A stretch of 64,000 bases of DNA, from positions 2,356,001-2,420,000 of the forward strand of contig LSAX01000004.1 in NCBI GenBank assembly GCA_001557505.1. Direction: 5' to 3'. Within the stretch, counting starts at the first letter, position 1. Each line of letters begins with the position of its first letter. Below the pieces are notes generated by a model. That model was not told the DNA's origin, did no database searches, and saw nothing but the letters and a program-made list of their open reading frames with translations. Positions 47,813 through 58,655 of the stretch are shown here, in pieces. Source of the DNA: Reticulascus tulasneorum. Lineage: Eukaryota > Ascomycota > Sordariomycetes > Glomerellales > Reticulascaceae. Made by a program: the position numbers and the translations under genes.

Positions 47813-49177
47813 ATGGCTTTAGCTAGGCCGGTCCGAGCTTTGGCTCTCGCCGCCATCATAACTTGGTGCTTTTTCCTCTATCAGATCTTTGGACCACCGT
47901 CCGCGCCGGCCGGGAGACCTGGCGGCCCTTTTGTCAATTTCGACCGAGATCCCAACCTTGATCGTGAGTCCCCCATACTGGCCTTTCGCTAATCTGCGCG
48001 ATGACGGCTGACCAGAGTTCCCGGAATCTAGCCACGGGCGAACCCGAAGGTCTACTGGCCTACGCTTCGGACAAGTACAAGCCCGGCATCAAGGACTCGG
48101 CGCGAATAAATGCCACTCTCTTGGCGCTGGTGCGGAATGAAGAGCTGGAGGGGATGGTGCAATCAATGAAGGATCTGGAGAGGACGTGGAATCACAAGTT
48201 CAACTACCCGTGGACTTTTTTTAATGAGGTGCCATTTACGGAGGAGTTCAAGAAGAAGACCCAAGAGGTGACAAAGGCAGAGTGTAGATACGGTACGTCC
48301 CCTTTGATCAAGCGTGTTTGGTTTCCGTCTGACCCATGCGATGACAGAATTGATCCCTAAGGAGCACTGGGACATGCCGTCTTGGATTAACAAGGACCTA
48401 TACCAAGAATCTATCAAGATTCTTAAGGAGAACGACATCCAATATGCCGACAAGCTCTCGTATCATCAAATGTGCCGCTGGAACAGTGGAATGTTCTACA
48501 AGCATCCCGCTTTGCAACACACACAATACTATTGGCGGGTCGAGCCGAAGGTGCATTTCTTCTGCGACGTCGACTACGATGTCTTCCGATACATGCAGGA
48601 CAATAACAAGACATATGGCTTCACGATCAACCTTTACGATGCGCCGAAGTCGATCCCGACACTGTGGCCCGAGACTAACAAGTTTCTGGCGGACCACCCA
48701 AGCTATTTACACCCGAACAATGCGTTGGCTTGGTTGACAGACCCGGTCAGGCGTCCAGAACACCATTCCAACGCAAACGGCTATTCCACGTGCCATTTCT
48801 GGAGTAATTTCGAGATTGCGGATATGAGTTTCTGGAGGAGTAAGCCCTACGAGGATTACTTCAACCACCTAGATCGCGCAGGAGGATTCTTCTACGAGAG
48901 ATGGGGCGATGCGCCTGTTCACAGCATTGCGCTGGGTCTCTTCGAGGATGCCAGCAAGATCCACTGGTGAGTTTATACGCGCCCAGCACGGAGAGGGCCA
49001 AAGCTAATCAGACATCACAGGTTCCGGGACATTGGATATCAGCATATTCCCTTCTTCAACTGCCCCAACAGTCCGAAGTGCAAGGGTTGCATGACGGGAC
49101 GATTTACCGATGGCGAAGCTTGGCTGCATAGAGAGGATTGCCGACCCAACTGGTTCAAGTTCGTCGGCATGGGCTAA
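47813..49177 (+). CDS. Kre2/Ktr-family alpha-1,2-mannosyltransferase
   Basis: Golgi GT15 mannosyltransferase that extends O- and N-linked mannans using GDP-mannose. Exons 47813-47963, 48032-48292, 48348-48966 and 49021-49177 join to 395 aa. It is a type II membrane protein: a short basic N-terminus, then a span at residues ~9-25 (ALALAAIITWCFFLYQIFG), then the lumenal domain. Family motifs include TLLALVRNEELEGM, KFNYPWTFFNEVPFT, YWRVEPKVHFFCDVDYDVF, the catalytic-site NYTFWSNFEI-type stretch (here CHFWSNFEIADM) and AGGFFYERWGDAPVHSIA. For exon 2 the acceptor TCTAG before CCACGG is needed for frame; the nearer ACCAG acceptor breaks it. The family is certain; which Ktr paralogue it is remains open. 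Confidence 0.94.
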
Positions 49178-49417
49178 ACGGGAGCGGGGTTCTCTCTAAA
49201 TGGAACTGCTCGTCGTGTGTATGATTGACACCACCTACGGACTGATTTGGGGGGGGGCATCGGGAACGGTGGTGTTTGGCGTAGAAATGATCGCGTGTGT
49301 AGAGTAAGGGGGGGATATAGATCGCGAATAATTGTACAACTGGGCGGCAGTTAGAGCTTCAATGGATGTAATGCTTCGTTTGCCAGCACATTCTCCATGT
49401 TGTGATTTCTCTGGTGA

Positions 49418-50648
49418 CTAGAATGCCCCAAACACTGTGACGATCCCAGATGTTCCCCCAACGCAGAACTGGTCTCCCCATCCACCCTCCTTCCAAGCTA
49501 TACAACTGACAACATTGCTCCTCTCCTTCTCCTTGCCGTCCCTCCCAAGCACCCTTTTCTTCGGCTCATAACCCTCGGGACCCCACGGCACCGGCACAGT
49601 CGCGACCAGCTTTCCCGTAAGCAAGTCCCAAGCCCAGATCTTGCCCTCCCCATTCCGTCCTGCAGCCCCCGTCCCGGCCGTGAGCTCGTCGCCCGCTACC
49701 ACGAACTTCTCCCTACCGCCGACCACTGCCTGTACGCGCAGCTCCTCGTTCTTCAACTCTGCGTCGGAATACGTCTTCAGGCACCCGCCGGACTCACGAT
49801 CCATGAGCCGCAGCTTGCTGTCCAGGCTGCCTACTAGCATCGCCTTTCCGTCCTGCGTTACGGACAAGCTCGTTACAGAGGCGCCAATGACATCCGTAGT
49901 CACCTGGCCCATTCGTATATCGTAGCTGCGCACGCGCCCATCGACGCTGCCGGCTATGATCTCCGGCCCGCGAACGACGAGGGCCGTGACGGCATCTTTT
50001 GCCTCTGTGAGAGTCTGGATTGGTTTCATGGAGTTGGATTTCGCATCCCAGATCCGCACCGTGGTGTCGAAGCCCCCGCTCACGATCAGTGAATCCCCCT
50101 CGCCACCGAACGACACGCAGTTGATCCGCGACGTGTGGCCATGAAGATTCCCGCCGAACCGCCGGATCGTCGTTGCCGTGCTGACGTCCCAAAGAAAGAC
50201 GGCGCGGTCGCCGCCGACTGAAGCGAAGCGCTCGTTGTCGGCTGCCACCGAGAGGCCGAGGACCTCATAACCGTGGGCCGGGTAGGTCTGGATGAGACGG
50301 CCTTCCGGGATTTGGGACGTTTGCGATTTCTTGGATGTGACGTTTGAGGTGTAAGTCTGGCTGGTGCTTGGGAAGGGGTTATACAGCCTTATGGTGCGGT
50401 CTGCGGAGCCGGTGAGGATATAAGTCCCTGGTGAAGCCGAGTATGTGACTGCATGGACTGGGCCTGGGGAGAAGTCAGCTGGGCCAATCCACAAAGAGAC
50501 TCAGAGTGAGGCCCGGATCAAGATCATATGGAGAAAGAGTTGAACAAGTGAGTAAGGAGTATAAGCACGACTGGCGAAAGGTTATAGATGAAATGAACGC
50601 ACCATTGGAACCTAGTAAATGAGCAACAGGATTGCTAGGGAACGCCAT
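49418..50648 (-). CDS. WD40 protein, MORG1/WDR83-like
   Basis: Beta-propeller scaffold similar to MORG1/WDR83, which has been linked to MAPK scaffolding and to spliceosomes. Exons 50648-50603 and 50463-49418 join at phase 1 to 363 aa. The start MAFPSNPVAHLLGSNGPVHAV matches the conserved opening of this family in fungi. Seven WD-like blades can be traced, e.g. YILTGSADRTIRLYNPF, RFASVGGDRAVFLWDV, SLIVSGGFDTTVRIWDAKS and EIIAGSVDGRVRSYDIRMG. A Gly-rich insert (TAGTGAAGRNGEGKIWAWDL) sits in blade six. It is divergent from the mtq1 gene. Confidence 0.88.
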
Positions 50649-50987
50649 GATTCGCGATCACTCTGTCCATTGCATGCACTAGAAGCCCCTAGAGAAGACC
50701 CTTTTCATCTCATAATATCCACTAGACAGGCAATTAGAGCTACGTCCTAATCAGTCCAAATTCAGAGACAGACATTTAATTCCTCGATGTGATTGAAAGC
50801 TTACCGTAGAGAGTTAAGAATTTGCACAGGTCCAAGATTTCGTAAAAAGCCAGACTGGTATTCAAGGTGGCCCAAGCTCCTAGTTCTCATCACCTCTGAA
50901 CCCACGTAGTTTGAATGAAAAGTGGCAACTACCTAAGTATTAAACACACACAACACAAGTTTTCGAACATGAACTCAACAAAGGCTC
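50649..50987. promoter_or_regulatory. shared divergent promoter, WD40 / mtq1
   Basis: A 339-bp spacer between divergent starts. No conserved motif is evident. Confidence 0.45.
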
Positions 50988-52052
50988 ATGCCTCGACTAC
51001 CTCCATCCCTCTTTCTCAGAGCCCATAACATATCACCGCATCTCGCGACTCTTCTCCCCGCCTGCCGAGACCTACCCTCAGCCAGCAATGAACTGAGATG
51101 GATCAAAGAGCACATCGCCAACTCGGCCAGTAAAGCCTCGCCGGCAGCAAGACTCGCCCGCCTTTGTCGGGAACGTGGACGTGGCGTGCCCTTGCAGTAT
51201 GTGCTTGGGTCGCAGCCTTTTGGGGACCTCGACATCAAATGCGAGCCGGGGGTCCTGATTCCCAGGGCGGAGACGGAAGCCTACGCGATTCATCTGGCAG
51301 AGCTCATCAAGAATGGCACTTTGCTGTCCGAAGATGGAGGTGGAAGGGCTGATGCGCTAAGAATCATCGACTTTTGTACCGGGACGGGATGCATAGGTCT
51401 ATTGCTGTACTCCATGCTCCATAGATCGCAGAAGGTGCACATCCAAGGGATCGACATCTCATCGAAAGCAATGTCACTGGCTCGAGAAAACCTTGCGCGG
51501 AATATCGGCAATGGCATCCTCGCGCCGCCGAGTGAAAGTCAGGGCATCAGCTTCAGGCAGTCAGATGTCTTTGACGACACCGCGATGGATTCTCTTGCTA
51601 CCCAGGAATGCGACGTAATGGTATCCAACCCCCCATACATTTCCAAGCAAGTCTGGACCTTCGGACGAGGTCAAATGGGCCACTCTGCCCGGAAGTACGA
51701 GCCCAGATTAGCGCTCGTCCCTAGGGAGAATATCCCAGTCTATGCAGGTTGCAGTCACGAGGATGTCTTCTACGCGCGACTGCTCGATGTTGCGGCTCTG
51801 CTGAAGCCAAAAGTCATGCTATTCGAGGTCGGGGATGAATTGCAAGCCTTGAGGGTGCTAAAACTTGCGCTGCTGCATCGATATTCTAAGGGTTCAGAGT
51901 ACGAAATCTGGAGGGACTGGCCCGACCTGAGTCCTAGAGATGCTGAATCTCCACATTTAAAAATCGTTCAGGAAGGGGGTTGTGCTGTCAAAGTTCGAGT
52001 CGGGGGCAGCGGCAATGTGAGATCAGTCTTGATCAAGATCTCGGGGTCGTAG
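50988..52052 (+). CDS. mtq1: mitochondrial release-factor glutamine methyltransferase (HemK/PrmC, MTQ1)
   Basis: SAM-dependent N5-glutamine methyltransferase that modifies the GGQ motif of mitochondrial class-I release factor. Single exon, 354 aa. The helical N-domain ends with RGVPLQYVLGSQPFGDLDIKC and GVLIPRAETEAYA, both family hallmarks. SAM motif I is IIDFCTGTGCIGLLL (about residues 126-140), with the acidic GIDIS two motifs on. The catalytic VSNPPYIS loop is intact (~residue 214). A 40-residue insert after NPPY carries KYEPRLALVPREN. Choosing HemK-type MTQ1 over MTQ2 rests on the QYVLG block and N-domain. A mitochondrial presequence is not striking, though the first 30 residues are basic and Leu-rich. 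Confidence 0.92.
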   Translation: MPRLPPSLFLRAHNISPHLATLLPACRDLPSASNELRWIKEHIANSASKASPAARLARLCRERGRGVPLQYVLGSQPFGDLDIKCEPGVLIPRAETEAYAIHLAELIKNGTLLSEDGGGRADALRIIDFCTGTGCIGLLLYSMLHRSQKVHIQGIDISSKAMSLARENLARNIGNGILAPPSESQGISFRQSDVFDDTAMDSLATQECDVMVSNPPYISKQVWTFGRGQMGHSARKYEPRLALVPRENIPVYAGCSHEDVFYARLLDVAALLKPKVMLFEVGDELQALRVLKLALLHRYSKGSEYEIWRDWPDLSPRDAESPHLKIVQEGGCAVKVRVGGSGNVRSVLIKISGS

Positions 52053-52157
52053 ATGGTCAGCATCAAGGAAACTCATGTTTAATAGATCTAGATATGCTAG
52101 TAGTTCGACTGGTGCGACTATAATTTCTATGATCTAATAAAGAAGTTGGGTATCTCT

Positions 52158-55151
52158 CTATCTTCTACCGCCAATCACGAAGTTGACTGTCTTTCCGCCA
52201 CGGGCAATGATAACTCTCCCAGCGGACCGGATATCAAATGGCTCCCGCATGAGTTTCGTCTGGCCTTCCTCCGTCTCCAAAATCTCTGCGATTATCCACT
52301 CCTGCAATTTCAGGTCTTTGAGCTCCGAAGGAACCTTAGGCAGCTCAACGACTGCCCGCAGCCTCCCATTTACCTGGACTGCACATGGCTGCGTTGTGGG
52401 TTGTAGTATCGACATCGAACCATCTTTGACAGGGAAGGAAGATTTGAAAATAGAACTAGTACCTGGGTGAAGAATGCTCCAACACTCCTCGGCAAATGCG
52501 GGCGTTATGGGAGCAAGCATGCGGAGAATGGCAGATGCTGCTTCTCGACAAATGAAAGGGCTCGCTGACGACCTGTTGTCCAACAGAATGTTCGTTAAGC
52601 CCATGAGGTCTGAGACAACGGTGTTCAAAGAATAGACCTTTTCATAGGACGTGGTAGTAGACTTGATGGTGTCCTGCACGGCCCTCCAAATAGTAACCTC
52701 GGTGTCCCAGGTTTTCTGTTGCTTCAACTCCTTCGTAGCCCCTTCAAAGGCGGCTTCTGTGTTCGAGGCTTCCGGGCCGTCTTTCTTTGACTGCTTCGCA
52801 AAATAAGCAGCCACGGTATCTTTGTTGGTCTCTGAGGGTTTCTCTAGTTCCGAAACGAATTGGAATAGCCTATTAAGCCACCGGGTCACCCCGGCAATCT
52901 TCTCGGCATCCCAGTTCAAGACATCAGAAACAGGGGCTTGGAATAGCATGTGAGCTCGTGTAGCATCGGCACCGTATTGGACAATAAAGTCGGTTGGGTC
53001 GACGCCATTGTGTTTCGACTTTGACATTTTCTCGAAGCTCACAGTTGCTAGGGCCTCAGAACCAGCAACCCTGGGCGCGGCGGGGTTTGTCAGATCTACC
53101 TCGTCAGGTTTGAGGAACCTCCCTGTGGCAGGGTCACTGTATGTCTTGCCATGGACCATGCCCTGCGTAATGAGTCGCTTGAATGGTTCTTCGACTGAGT
53201 CCAAGTTGGTAGACTTTGGAATCAGTGGCGTAGTCTTTAGGAATTTGTAGAAGAATCTGGCGTATAAGAGATGCAAAATCGCGTGCTCGACACCGCCTAC
53301 ATAGAGATCGACAGGTAGTGACTTGGCAGCCTCGATCGAGAAAGGCTGTGTGGCATTTTTGGGATCAGTAAATCTAGCGTAATACCAGCTAGAATCCACA
53401 AAGGTATCCATGGTGTCAGTATCCCGTTTGGCAGCTTCACCGCATTTGGGGCAGCTGGTGCTGATCCAGTCTTCCGCCGTCTCGAGAGGATTTCCGGCCT
53501 TTCGTTCGGCCCAATGACCGTCAACCTCTGGAAGCTCGACAGGCAGCTGATCGTCGGGCACAGGTACAGGACCGCACGAGTCGCAGTGTATTATGGGGAT
53601 TGGTGTGCCCCAATATCTCTGTCGACTAATCAACCAATCTCGAAGTCTCCATTTTTCGATAGGCTTGGCCAGCTCGGCTTGTTCAAGCATCGAGACCAGC
53701 ATCCTACCAGCTTCCGTAGAAGACTTCCCTTTGAATGGGCCAGTGTGTGATGTCATGATCCCATGCTCAACGAACGGCTCATTTGCCATTGCGGTTGTGG
53801 ATTCATCCTCCGATGCTGCCAAAACCATGCGCACTGGTTCATCGTAATGGTGCTCCTTCCAAAAGGCATTGTCACGGATATCATGGCCTGGTACGCCCAT
53901 GACCGCGCCGTCTCCATAGTCTCCAAGGACGTAAGGAGCCACATAAACCGGTATAGATACTTTGGTGGCATCTGGCGTATTTTCGTGATAGGCCAGGGGG
54001 TTGACGGCTCTAAGATGAGGGAGCATGTATCCAACCTTTGAATCATGGGGCAATCCTGGAATTGTATCCAGGAAGGCCTGCAGTTCCGGATCATTTTGGG
54101 CCAAGTCCGCAACGACGGGATGAGTAGAGGCCAAGGCAAGGTACTGCACACCAAAGAGTGTTTCCGGACGGGTCGTGAAGACCTCGATAGCCGCGCGAAT
54201 ATCGTGACCAACGGCCATGACGGGAAACTTGATCGTTGCGCCGTTCGACTTTCCGAGCCAGTTTTTCTGCATAGTGAGTACCCTTTCAGGCCAGGCGCCA
54301 TCCTCTGCCAAAGTCTCAAGATTATTCAGCAGGTCATCTCGAAACTCTGATATGCGGAAGAACCATTGTTTCAGTTCCCTCTTCTCTACCAGGGCACCGG
54401 ATCTCCACGAGCGGCCATTGGCATCAACCTGTTCGTTCGCCAAGACAGTTTTATCAATGGGGTCATAGTTCACTTCGGCTTCGGCTTGGTAGGCAAGGCC
54501 ACGTTCGTACATCATGAGGAATAGCTTCTGAGTGTGCTTGTAGAAATCGGGGTCGCAGGTGGCAAGCTCCTGAGAGAGAGCCAGCGTCAGTATGAGTTTG
54601 GCAAATAAACTGGGGCAGTTACTACGTACTCTATCCCAATCCCAGCTTCCATTCATCATATCCAGCTGCTCCTTCATTTTTGCGATGTTGTTCCTGGTCC
54701 ATGTTGCGGGTGCAATTCCGCGCTCGATAGCTGCATTCTCCGCTGGCAATCCGAAGGCATCCCAGCCCATCGGCAGCAGCACATCGTAGCCTTGGAGCGT
54801 TCGAAACCGGGCTATGACATCGGTAATGGTGTAGACTCGAAGATGGCCCAGATGCAAGTATCCAGAGGGGTATGGAAACATGGGCAAGATGTACATGCCC
54901 TCCTTGGAAGTGTTGCCCCCAGCGGAGCTTTGGGTCGACTTCCAGTGGTTGCGCCATTTCTGGTCCAAGGCTGGAAGGTCCAGTTTGCGGTCCGCGTAGG
55001 AGCGTCGCTGAGACGATGAAGCTAGGGAGGGCAATGGGAGGAGTGGCCGCGCTGCGACACGGGCCGGAGAAACGCTGCCAGCATGACGGAGGCTTGGGAT
55101 GGCCCGCATAGACCCAAGCTGGGTTAGGTGCTTTCCACGAACCAGCTGCAT
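52158..55151 (-). CDS. leucyl-tRNA synthetase, mitochondrial
   Basis: Class I leucyl-tRNA synthetase of the bacterial/mitochondrial type. Exons 55151-54630 and 54569-52158 join to 977 aa. The first ~50 residues are basic, acid-free and Ser/Arg/Leu-rich, a typical mitochondrial presequence. The HIGH motif is HLGH at residues 100-103 within [15 protein letters not shown], and KMSKS is exact around residue 685 ([13 protein letters not shown]). The editing domain shows [16 protein letters not shown]. The WYYARFTDP and [16 protein letters not shown] blocks are present. The single intron (54629-54570) is 60 nt and has no stop in frame, so an unspliced reading is also open; GTACGT, an ACTGAC branch and CTCTCAG, with DRELATCD conserved across the join, argue for splicing. 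The start is the first ATG in frame. Confidence 0.95.
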   Translation of the reverse strand: MQLVRGKHLTQLGSMRAIPSLRHAGSVSPARVAARPLLPLPSLASSSQRRSYADRKLDLPALDQKWRNHWKSTQSSAGGNTSKEGMYILPMFPYPSGYLHLGHLRVYTITDVIARFRTLQGYDVLLPMGWDAFGLPAENAAIERGIAPATWTRNNIAKMKEQLDMMNGSWDWDRVRSNCPSLFAKLILTLALSQELATCDPDFYKHTQKLFLMMYERGLAYQAEAEVNYDPIDKTVLANEQVDANGRSWRSGALVEKRELKQWFFRISEFRDDLLNNLETLAEDGAWPERVLTMQKNWLGKSNGATIKFPVMAVGHDIRAAIEVFTTRPETLFGVQYLALASTHPVVADLAQNDPELQAFLDTIPGLPHDSKVGYMLPHLRAVNPLAYHENTPDATKVSIPVYVAPYVLGDYGDGAVMGVPGHDIRDNAFWKEHHYDEPVRMVLAASEDESTTAMANEPFVEHGIMTSHTGPFKGKSSTEAGRMLVSMLEQAELAKPIEKWRLRDWLISRQRYWGTPIPIIHCDSCGPVPVPDDQLPVELPEVDGHWAERKAGNPLETAEDWISTSCPKCGEAAKRDTDTMDTFVDSSWYYARFTDPKNATQPFSIEAAKSLPVDLYVGGVEHAILHLLYARFFYKFLKTTPLIPKSTNLDSVEEPFKRLITQGMVHGKTYSDPATGRFLKPDEVDLTNPAAPRVAGSEALATVSFEKMSKSKHNGVDPTDFIVQYGADATRAHMLFQAPVSDVLNWDAEKIAGVTRWLNRLFQFVSELEKPSETNKDTVAAYFAKQSKKDGPEASNTEAAFEGATKELKQQKTWDTEVTIWRAVQDTIKSTTTSYEKVYSLNTVVSDLMGLTNILLDNRSSASPFICREAASAILRMLAPITPAFAEECWSILHPGTSSIFKSSFPVKDGSMSILQPTTQPCAVQVNGRLRAVVELPKVPSELKDLKLQEWIIAEILETEEGQTKLMREPFDIRSAGRVIIARGGKTVNFVIGGRR

Positions 55152-56077
55152 TGAGGAGTTCTCATGATCATGTAGAGGTGGGCGTGACGGACGAGTGGTT
55201 TTGGAGCTTCCGAGATGAGAGCCATACAGGCCTGCAGCTATAGCCAGAAACAGCACTCCACAGGAGCAGTCTCAGCAGTAGACCTTTAGCCACCCCTGTT
55301 CAGCCACACGCTAAGCTTAGGTAAGGGTAGTGGGGAGAACCCTGCAGGGTCACGTCATCTGATTGGGCCCGTGGAGGGGGGGCAACTTTTGGAAATGGAC
55401 TTCTGCTGCACACTTTCAAAAAAAAGGTCGGATGTGACACCAGAGGGATGGGTATCCCGCAAAAGTGAGTGTTCGGGGCTTTTGGTAGGGATCAACGAGG
55501 GAGACATGCGAGCATGGCTCTCATACTCAGAACTGGATACTATGCCTGCAGCACTCAGGGCGAGATCGGTCAGTCAGTCAGTCCCGTTCGTTCGGAACCA
55601 TCGGATAAAAATAAGGCCCGTCGCTGCCGGAAGCATTGGAAATCCAGACTGTGTTTTGGTCCCATCCGTACTGTCGTGTGCCATCCCTCCTCCGTTCGTC
55701 GTGGGGCTGCATCCGGGCAAATCTTGTGGGCCTCGCTGAATCTCGCAACCCCCCCACCTCAAGTGAATTCATCGTGGGGTAAGAATTATCCTAAGAAATG
55801 ACGACAGACCGACCAAACCAATAGAGACCCGAGCTGTTACACAAGCATACCCCCGTCTTCACATTTGCGTGCCTCTAGTTCCTCTCTGGGTCTTATAAGA
55901 AAGCCGTGTCCTTTCCCGCGGCCTAGGATCTGGGTTCCGAGGCTGTCTGTCTCACTCTTGGATTTCCCTCCGTCTTGGCAAGATTCCAGTGGGAGAAGGA
56001 TTTAGACGTCACGTCCAGCCAGCTTGACTCTCGGGATCTAGCAAGAAAACTTATCCCTCATATTTACTGGGAAATCT
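55152..56077. promoter_or_regulatory. divergent promoter LeuRS / MTHFR with GCN4-type site
   Basis: A 926-bp spacer between LeuRS and MTHFR. A TGACTC core (56025-56030), the cross-pathway control (Gcn4/CPC1) half-palindrome, is 48 bp upstream of the MTHFR ATG. A CRE-like AGACGTCA is at about 56004-56011. Motif identity is seen; regulation is inferred. A (GTCA)n-like patch lies near 55570. Confidence 0.4.
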
Positions 56078-58105
56078 ATGGCCGCCACGATGGACAAGAT
56101 AACGGACAAGATCGCCGCCTTGCCAGCCGACGGGCACTACTTCTCCCTGGAGTTCTTCCCGCCCAAGACGGCAATGGGCTTCTCCAACTTGCGGAATCGC
56201 CTGGACAGAATGGAGAGGGCCCTGCGGCCGCTCTTTGTCAACGTCACTTGGGGTGCCGGAGGTTCAACAGCGCAAAAGTCTCTGGAGTTGGCTGAAATAT
56301 GTCAGCGCGAACTAGGGCTGACCACCTGCCTGCATCTCACGTGTACGAACATGAGCCGCCGTCTCATCGAAAAGGCCTTGGAGGATGCCAAGGCACTGGG
56401 TATTCGCAACATCCTGGCTTTGAGAGGCGATCCGCCAAGAACGGCCGAGTACCGCGACGCTGATGATTCCGACACCGATGATGGGGGGGCCGACTTTGTC
56501 TGGGCCGCTGACCTCGTCACATACATCAGGAGGAATCACGGCGACTACTTTTGTATTGGAGTCGCTGGCTATCCAGAGGGTCACGCCGACGAAAGTCACC
56601 CGTTGGGCCAGAGTTTGGAACACGACCTCCCTTACCTCGTCGATAAGGTCAAAGCAGGGGCCGATTTCATTATGACTCAGCTCTTTTTCGACATCAAGGC
56701 TTATGAAAACTTTGAGCAGGTTCTCAGGGATCATCCTAGCGGAACATTCAAAACCATACCGATTATCCCCGGCCTGATGCCGATACAAAGCTACCAAATG
56801 ATCAAGCGCACGACAAAACTCAGCCATGCCAAGATACCTGAGTACCTGATGTCTCGACTAGATGCCGTGAAAGGAGATGACGAGAAAGTAAAGCTCATCG
56901 GCGTAGACATCATCAGTGAATTAGTCGAGCAGGTGAAGGAGATCAAGAGCAGAACACCAGGTCCAAAGGGCTTCCATTTCTATACCCTCAACTTGGAGAA
57001 GGCCGTCTCCTTCATCCTTGAGCGAACTCATCTGATCCCCCCAAGAGATGCTGCGGATGAGGAAGCAGTGGTCGATGACAATACTGCGACTGTACCTACA
57101 CTTCAGGTCAACGGGCTAACTCCCCATGCTCACGTTGGAGTGGAAGGGCGACGTCAGTCCTCTATAGGATCTGATCCGCGGAATCGTGTCATTGTCTCGG
57201 GCCAATCAGGCACGAACCCCGATTACGAGACATCAGCTCGGGAAGCAGGCTTGCCTGCAGAGCCCATCAATACTCGCGCCAACACCTTAGCTATATCCGA
57301 AGGCGAAGGCGTCCTAGGACGAGAGGCAACTTGGGATGACTATCCCAATGGCAGATGGGGTGACGCCAGATCCCCTGCCTATGGTGAGATTGATGGCTAC
57401 GGAGTTAGCCTGCACATGTCGGTGACACAAGCAGTCAGATTATGGGGCTACCCCAAGTCCACCGAGGACATCAATAACATCTTCTTGCAGCATATCAAGG
57501 GAGAGCTCAGTGCTATCCCTTGGAGCGAGGAGGAGCTGCGAGCCGAAAGCGGAACCATCCACGAACGGCTACTTGATCTCAATTCTCGAGGTTGGTGGAC
57601 CGTAGCGTCGCAGCCGGCGGTGAATGGCTTGCCCTCGGACGATGCAACCTTCGGATGGGGTCCCCAGAGCGGCTTCATCTTCCAGAAGGCCTTCGTCGAG
57701 TTCTTCATCCCCACATCAGACTGGGAGGCCCTTCTCCGACGCCTCGAGACCCCCGAGGTCCGCGAAATAATCTGTTTCTACGCGAGCAATGCGGCCGGCG
57801 ATTTCTTATCATCCGATTTCAGCGGCGGCCTGGCCCAGGACGAGGTGGCGGCGAGTACAAACGCCGTCACGTGGGGCGTGTTCCCCGGCAAGGAGATCAT
57901 CACCCCGACGATCATCGAGGAGGTAAGTTTCCGGGCCTGGAGTGAGGAGGCGTTCAAAATCTGGGGGGAGTGGGCGCATGTGTATGGAAAGGGATCGGAA
58001 AGCGAAGCATTTCTGGAGAAGGTGAAGGGGGATTACTGGTTGATCAATATCATACATCATGATTATGTTGAAAAGGATGCACTTTGGCATCTGTTGATGG
58101 GCTAA
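56078..58105 (+). CDS. methylenetetrahydrofolate reductase (MET13-like)
   Basis: Reduces 5,10-methylene-THF to 5-methyl-THF using FAD and NAD(P)H, supplying methyl groups for methionine. Single exon, 675 aa, the usual eukaryotic length. The N-terminal TIM-barrel has FSLEFFPPKT (catalytic Glu), VNVTWGAGG, NILALRGDPPR, FCIGVAGYPEGH and GADFIMTQLFFD, with IPGLMPIQSY closing. An acidic insert (DADDSDTDDGGADF) interrupts the loop after the GDPP motif. The C-terminal regulatory domain (SAM-binding in eukaryotes) begins near residue 405 around WDDYPNGRWGDARSPAYGE and ends with INIIHHDYVEKDALW. A second in-frame ATG lies 12 bp downstream. Confidence 0.97.
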   Translation: MAATMDKITDKIAALPADGHYFSLEFFPPKTAMGFSNLRNRLDRMERALRPLFVNVTWGAGGSTAQKSLELAEICQRELGLTTCLHLTCTNMSRRLIEKALEDAKALGIRNILALRGDPPRTAEYRDADDSDTDDGGADFVWAADLVTYIRRNHGDYFCIGVAGYPEGHADESHPLGQSLEHDLPYLVDKVKAGADFIMTQLFFDIKAYENFEQVLRDHPSGTFKTIPIIPGLMPIQSYQMIKRTTKLSHAKIPEYLMSRLDAVKGDDEKVKLIGVDIISELVEQVKEIKSRTPGPKGFHFYTLNLEKAVSFILERTHLIPPRDAADEEAVVDDNTATVPTLQVNGLTPHAHVGVEGRRQSSIGSDPRNRVIVSGQSGTNPDYETSAREAGLPAEPINTRANTLAISEGEGVLGREATWDDYPNGRWGDARSPAYGEIDGYGVSLHMSVTQAVRLWGYPKSTEDINNIFLQHIKGELSAIPWSEEELRAESGTIHERLLDLNSRGWWTVASQPAVNGLPSDDATFGWGPQSGFIFQKAFVEFFIPTSDWEALLRRLETPEVREIICFYASNAAGDFLSSDFSGGLAQDEVAASTNAVTWGVFPGKEIITPTIIEEVSFRAWSEEAFKIWGEWAHVYGKGSESEAFLEKVKGDYWLINIIHHDYVEKDALWHLLMG

Positions 58106-58655
58106 GCCCATATATGAGCCTAGATTAAGTTTGCACTTGATACGCGCTACCAGCGCCCAACTCCGACAGAATGTTTCGGGCCACAGGAGTATTAGAAGGT
58201 TACAACACTCATCAGAGCAAAAGAGTTTGAAGAAACTATGAATCCAATCATCATTGCATACGTCACGAAAAGAACCATGTCTTCAAGGGAATACCTCGCG
58301 TGAGAAAGAATTGACTTTTGGTTAAAAGAGAACTGCTCAGACCAATGCAAGATCGAAGATCCATTGCAAGGCATCTATCTTGTCTGAGAGTGGGGGTATG
58401 AGTAAAACCTGAGCGAGCTTATATACAATTCTCCAGGGCAACCCAAGGCCAAAGGAGAGCAAATAACCTGAGCCTTGTGGCTATCCGGATTTGTAGGTCA
58501 AAAGTCGTGACCGAAAAAAGCAAAATGAACATACCGCAGATAGCCATCCGCAAACCTCCATCCCAGTGCCGGCAATTCAAGTGACAGGCGATACTTTTGA
58601 GTCTGTACCAGCCATCCTCCCCCATTCTCCATAGTGAATCTATCCGCAAGGAAAT
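58106..58655. other. 3' spacer
   Basis: About 550 bp between two convergent genes. Nothing supportable is seen. Confidence 0.5.

Noticed and set aside
48011..48031. Acceptor ACCAG for exon 2 of the mannosyltransferase
   Set aside because: It puts the exon in the wrong frame; TCTAG at 48027-48031 restores the frame and gives a family-like PTGEPEGLL.
53753..54319. 189-codon minus ORF inside LeuRS
   Set aside because: It is a shifted frame of the LeuRS coding exon.
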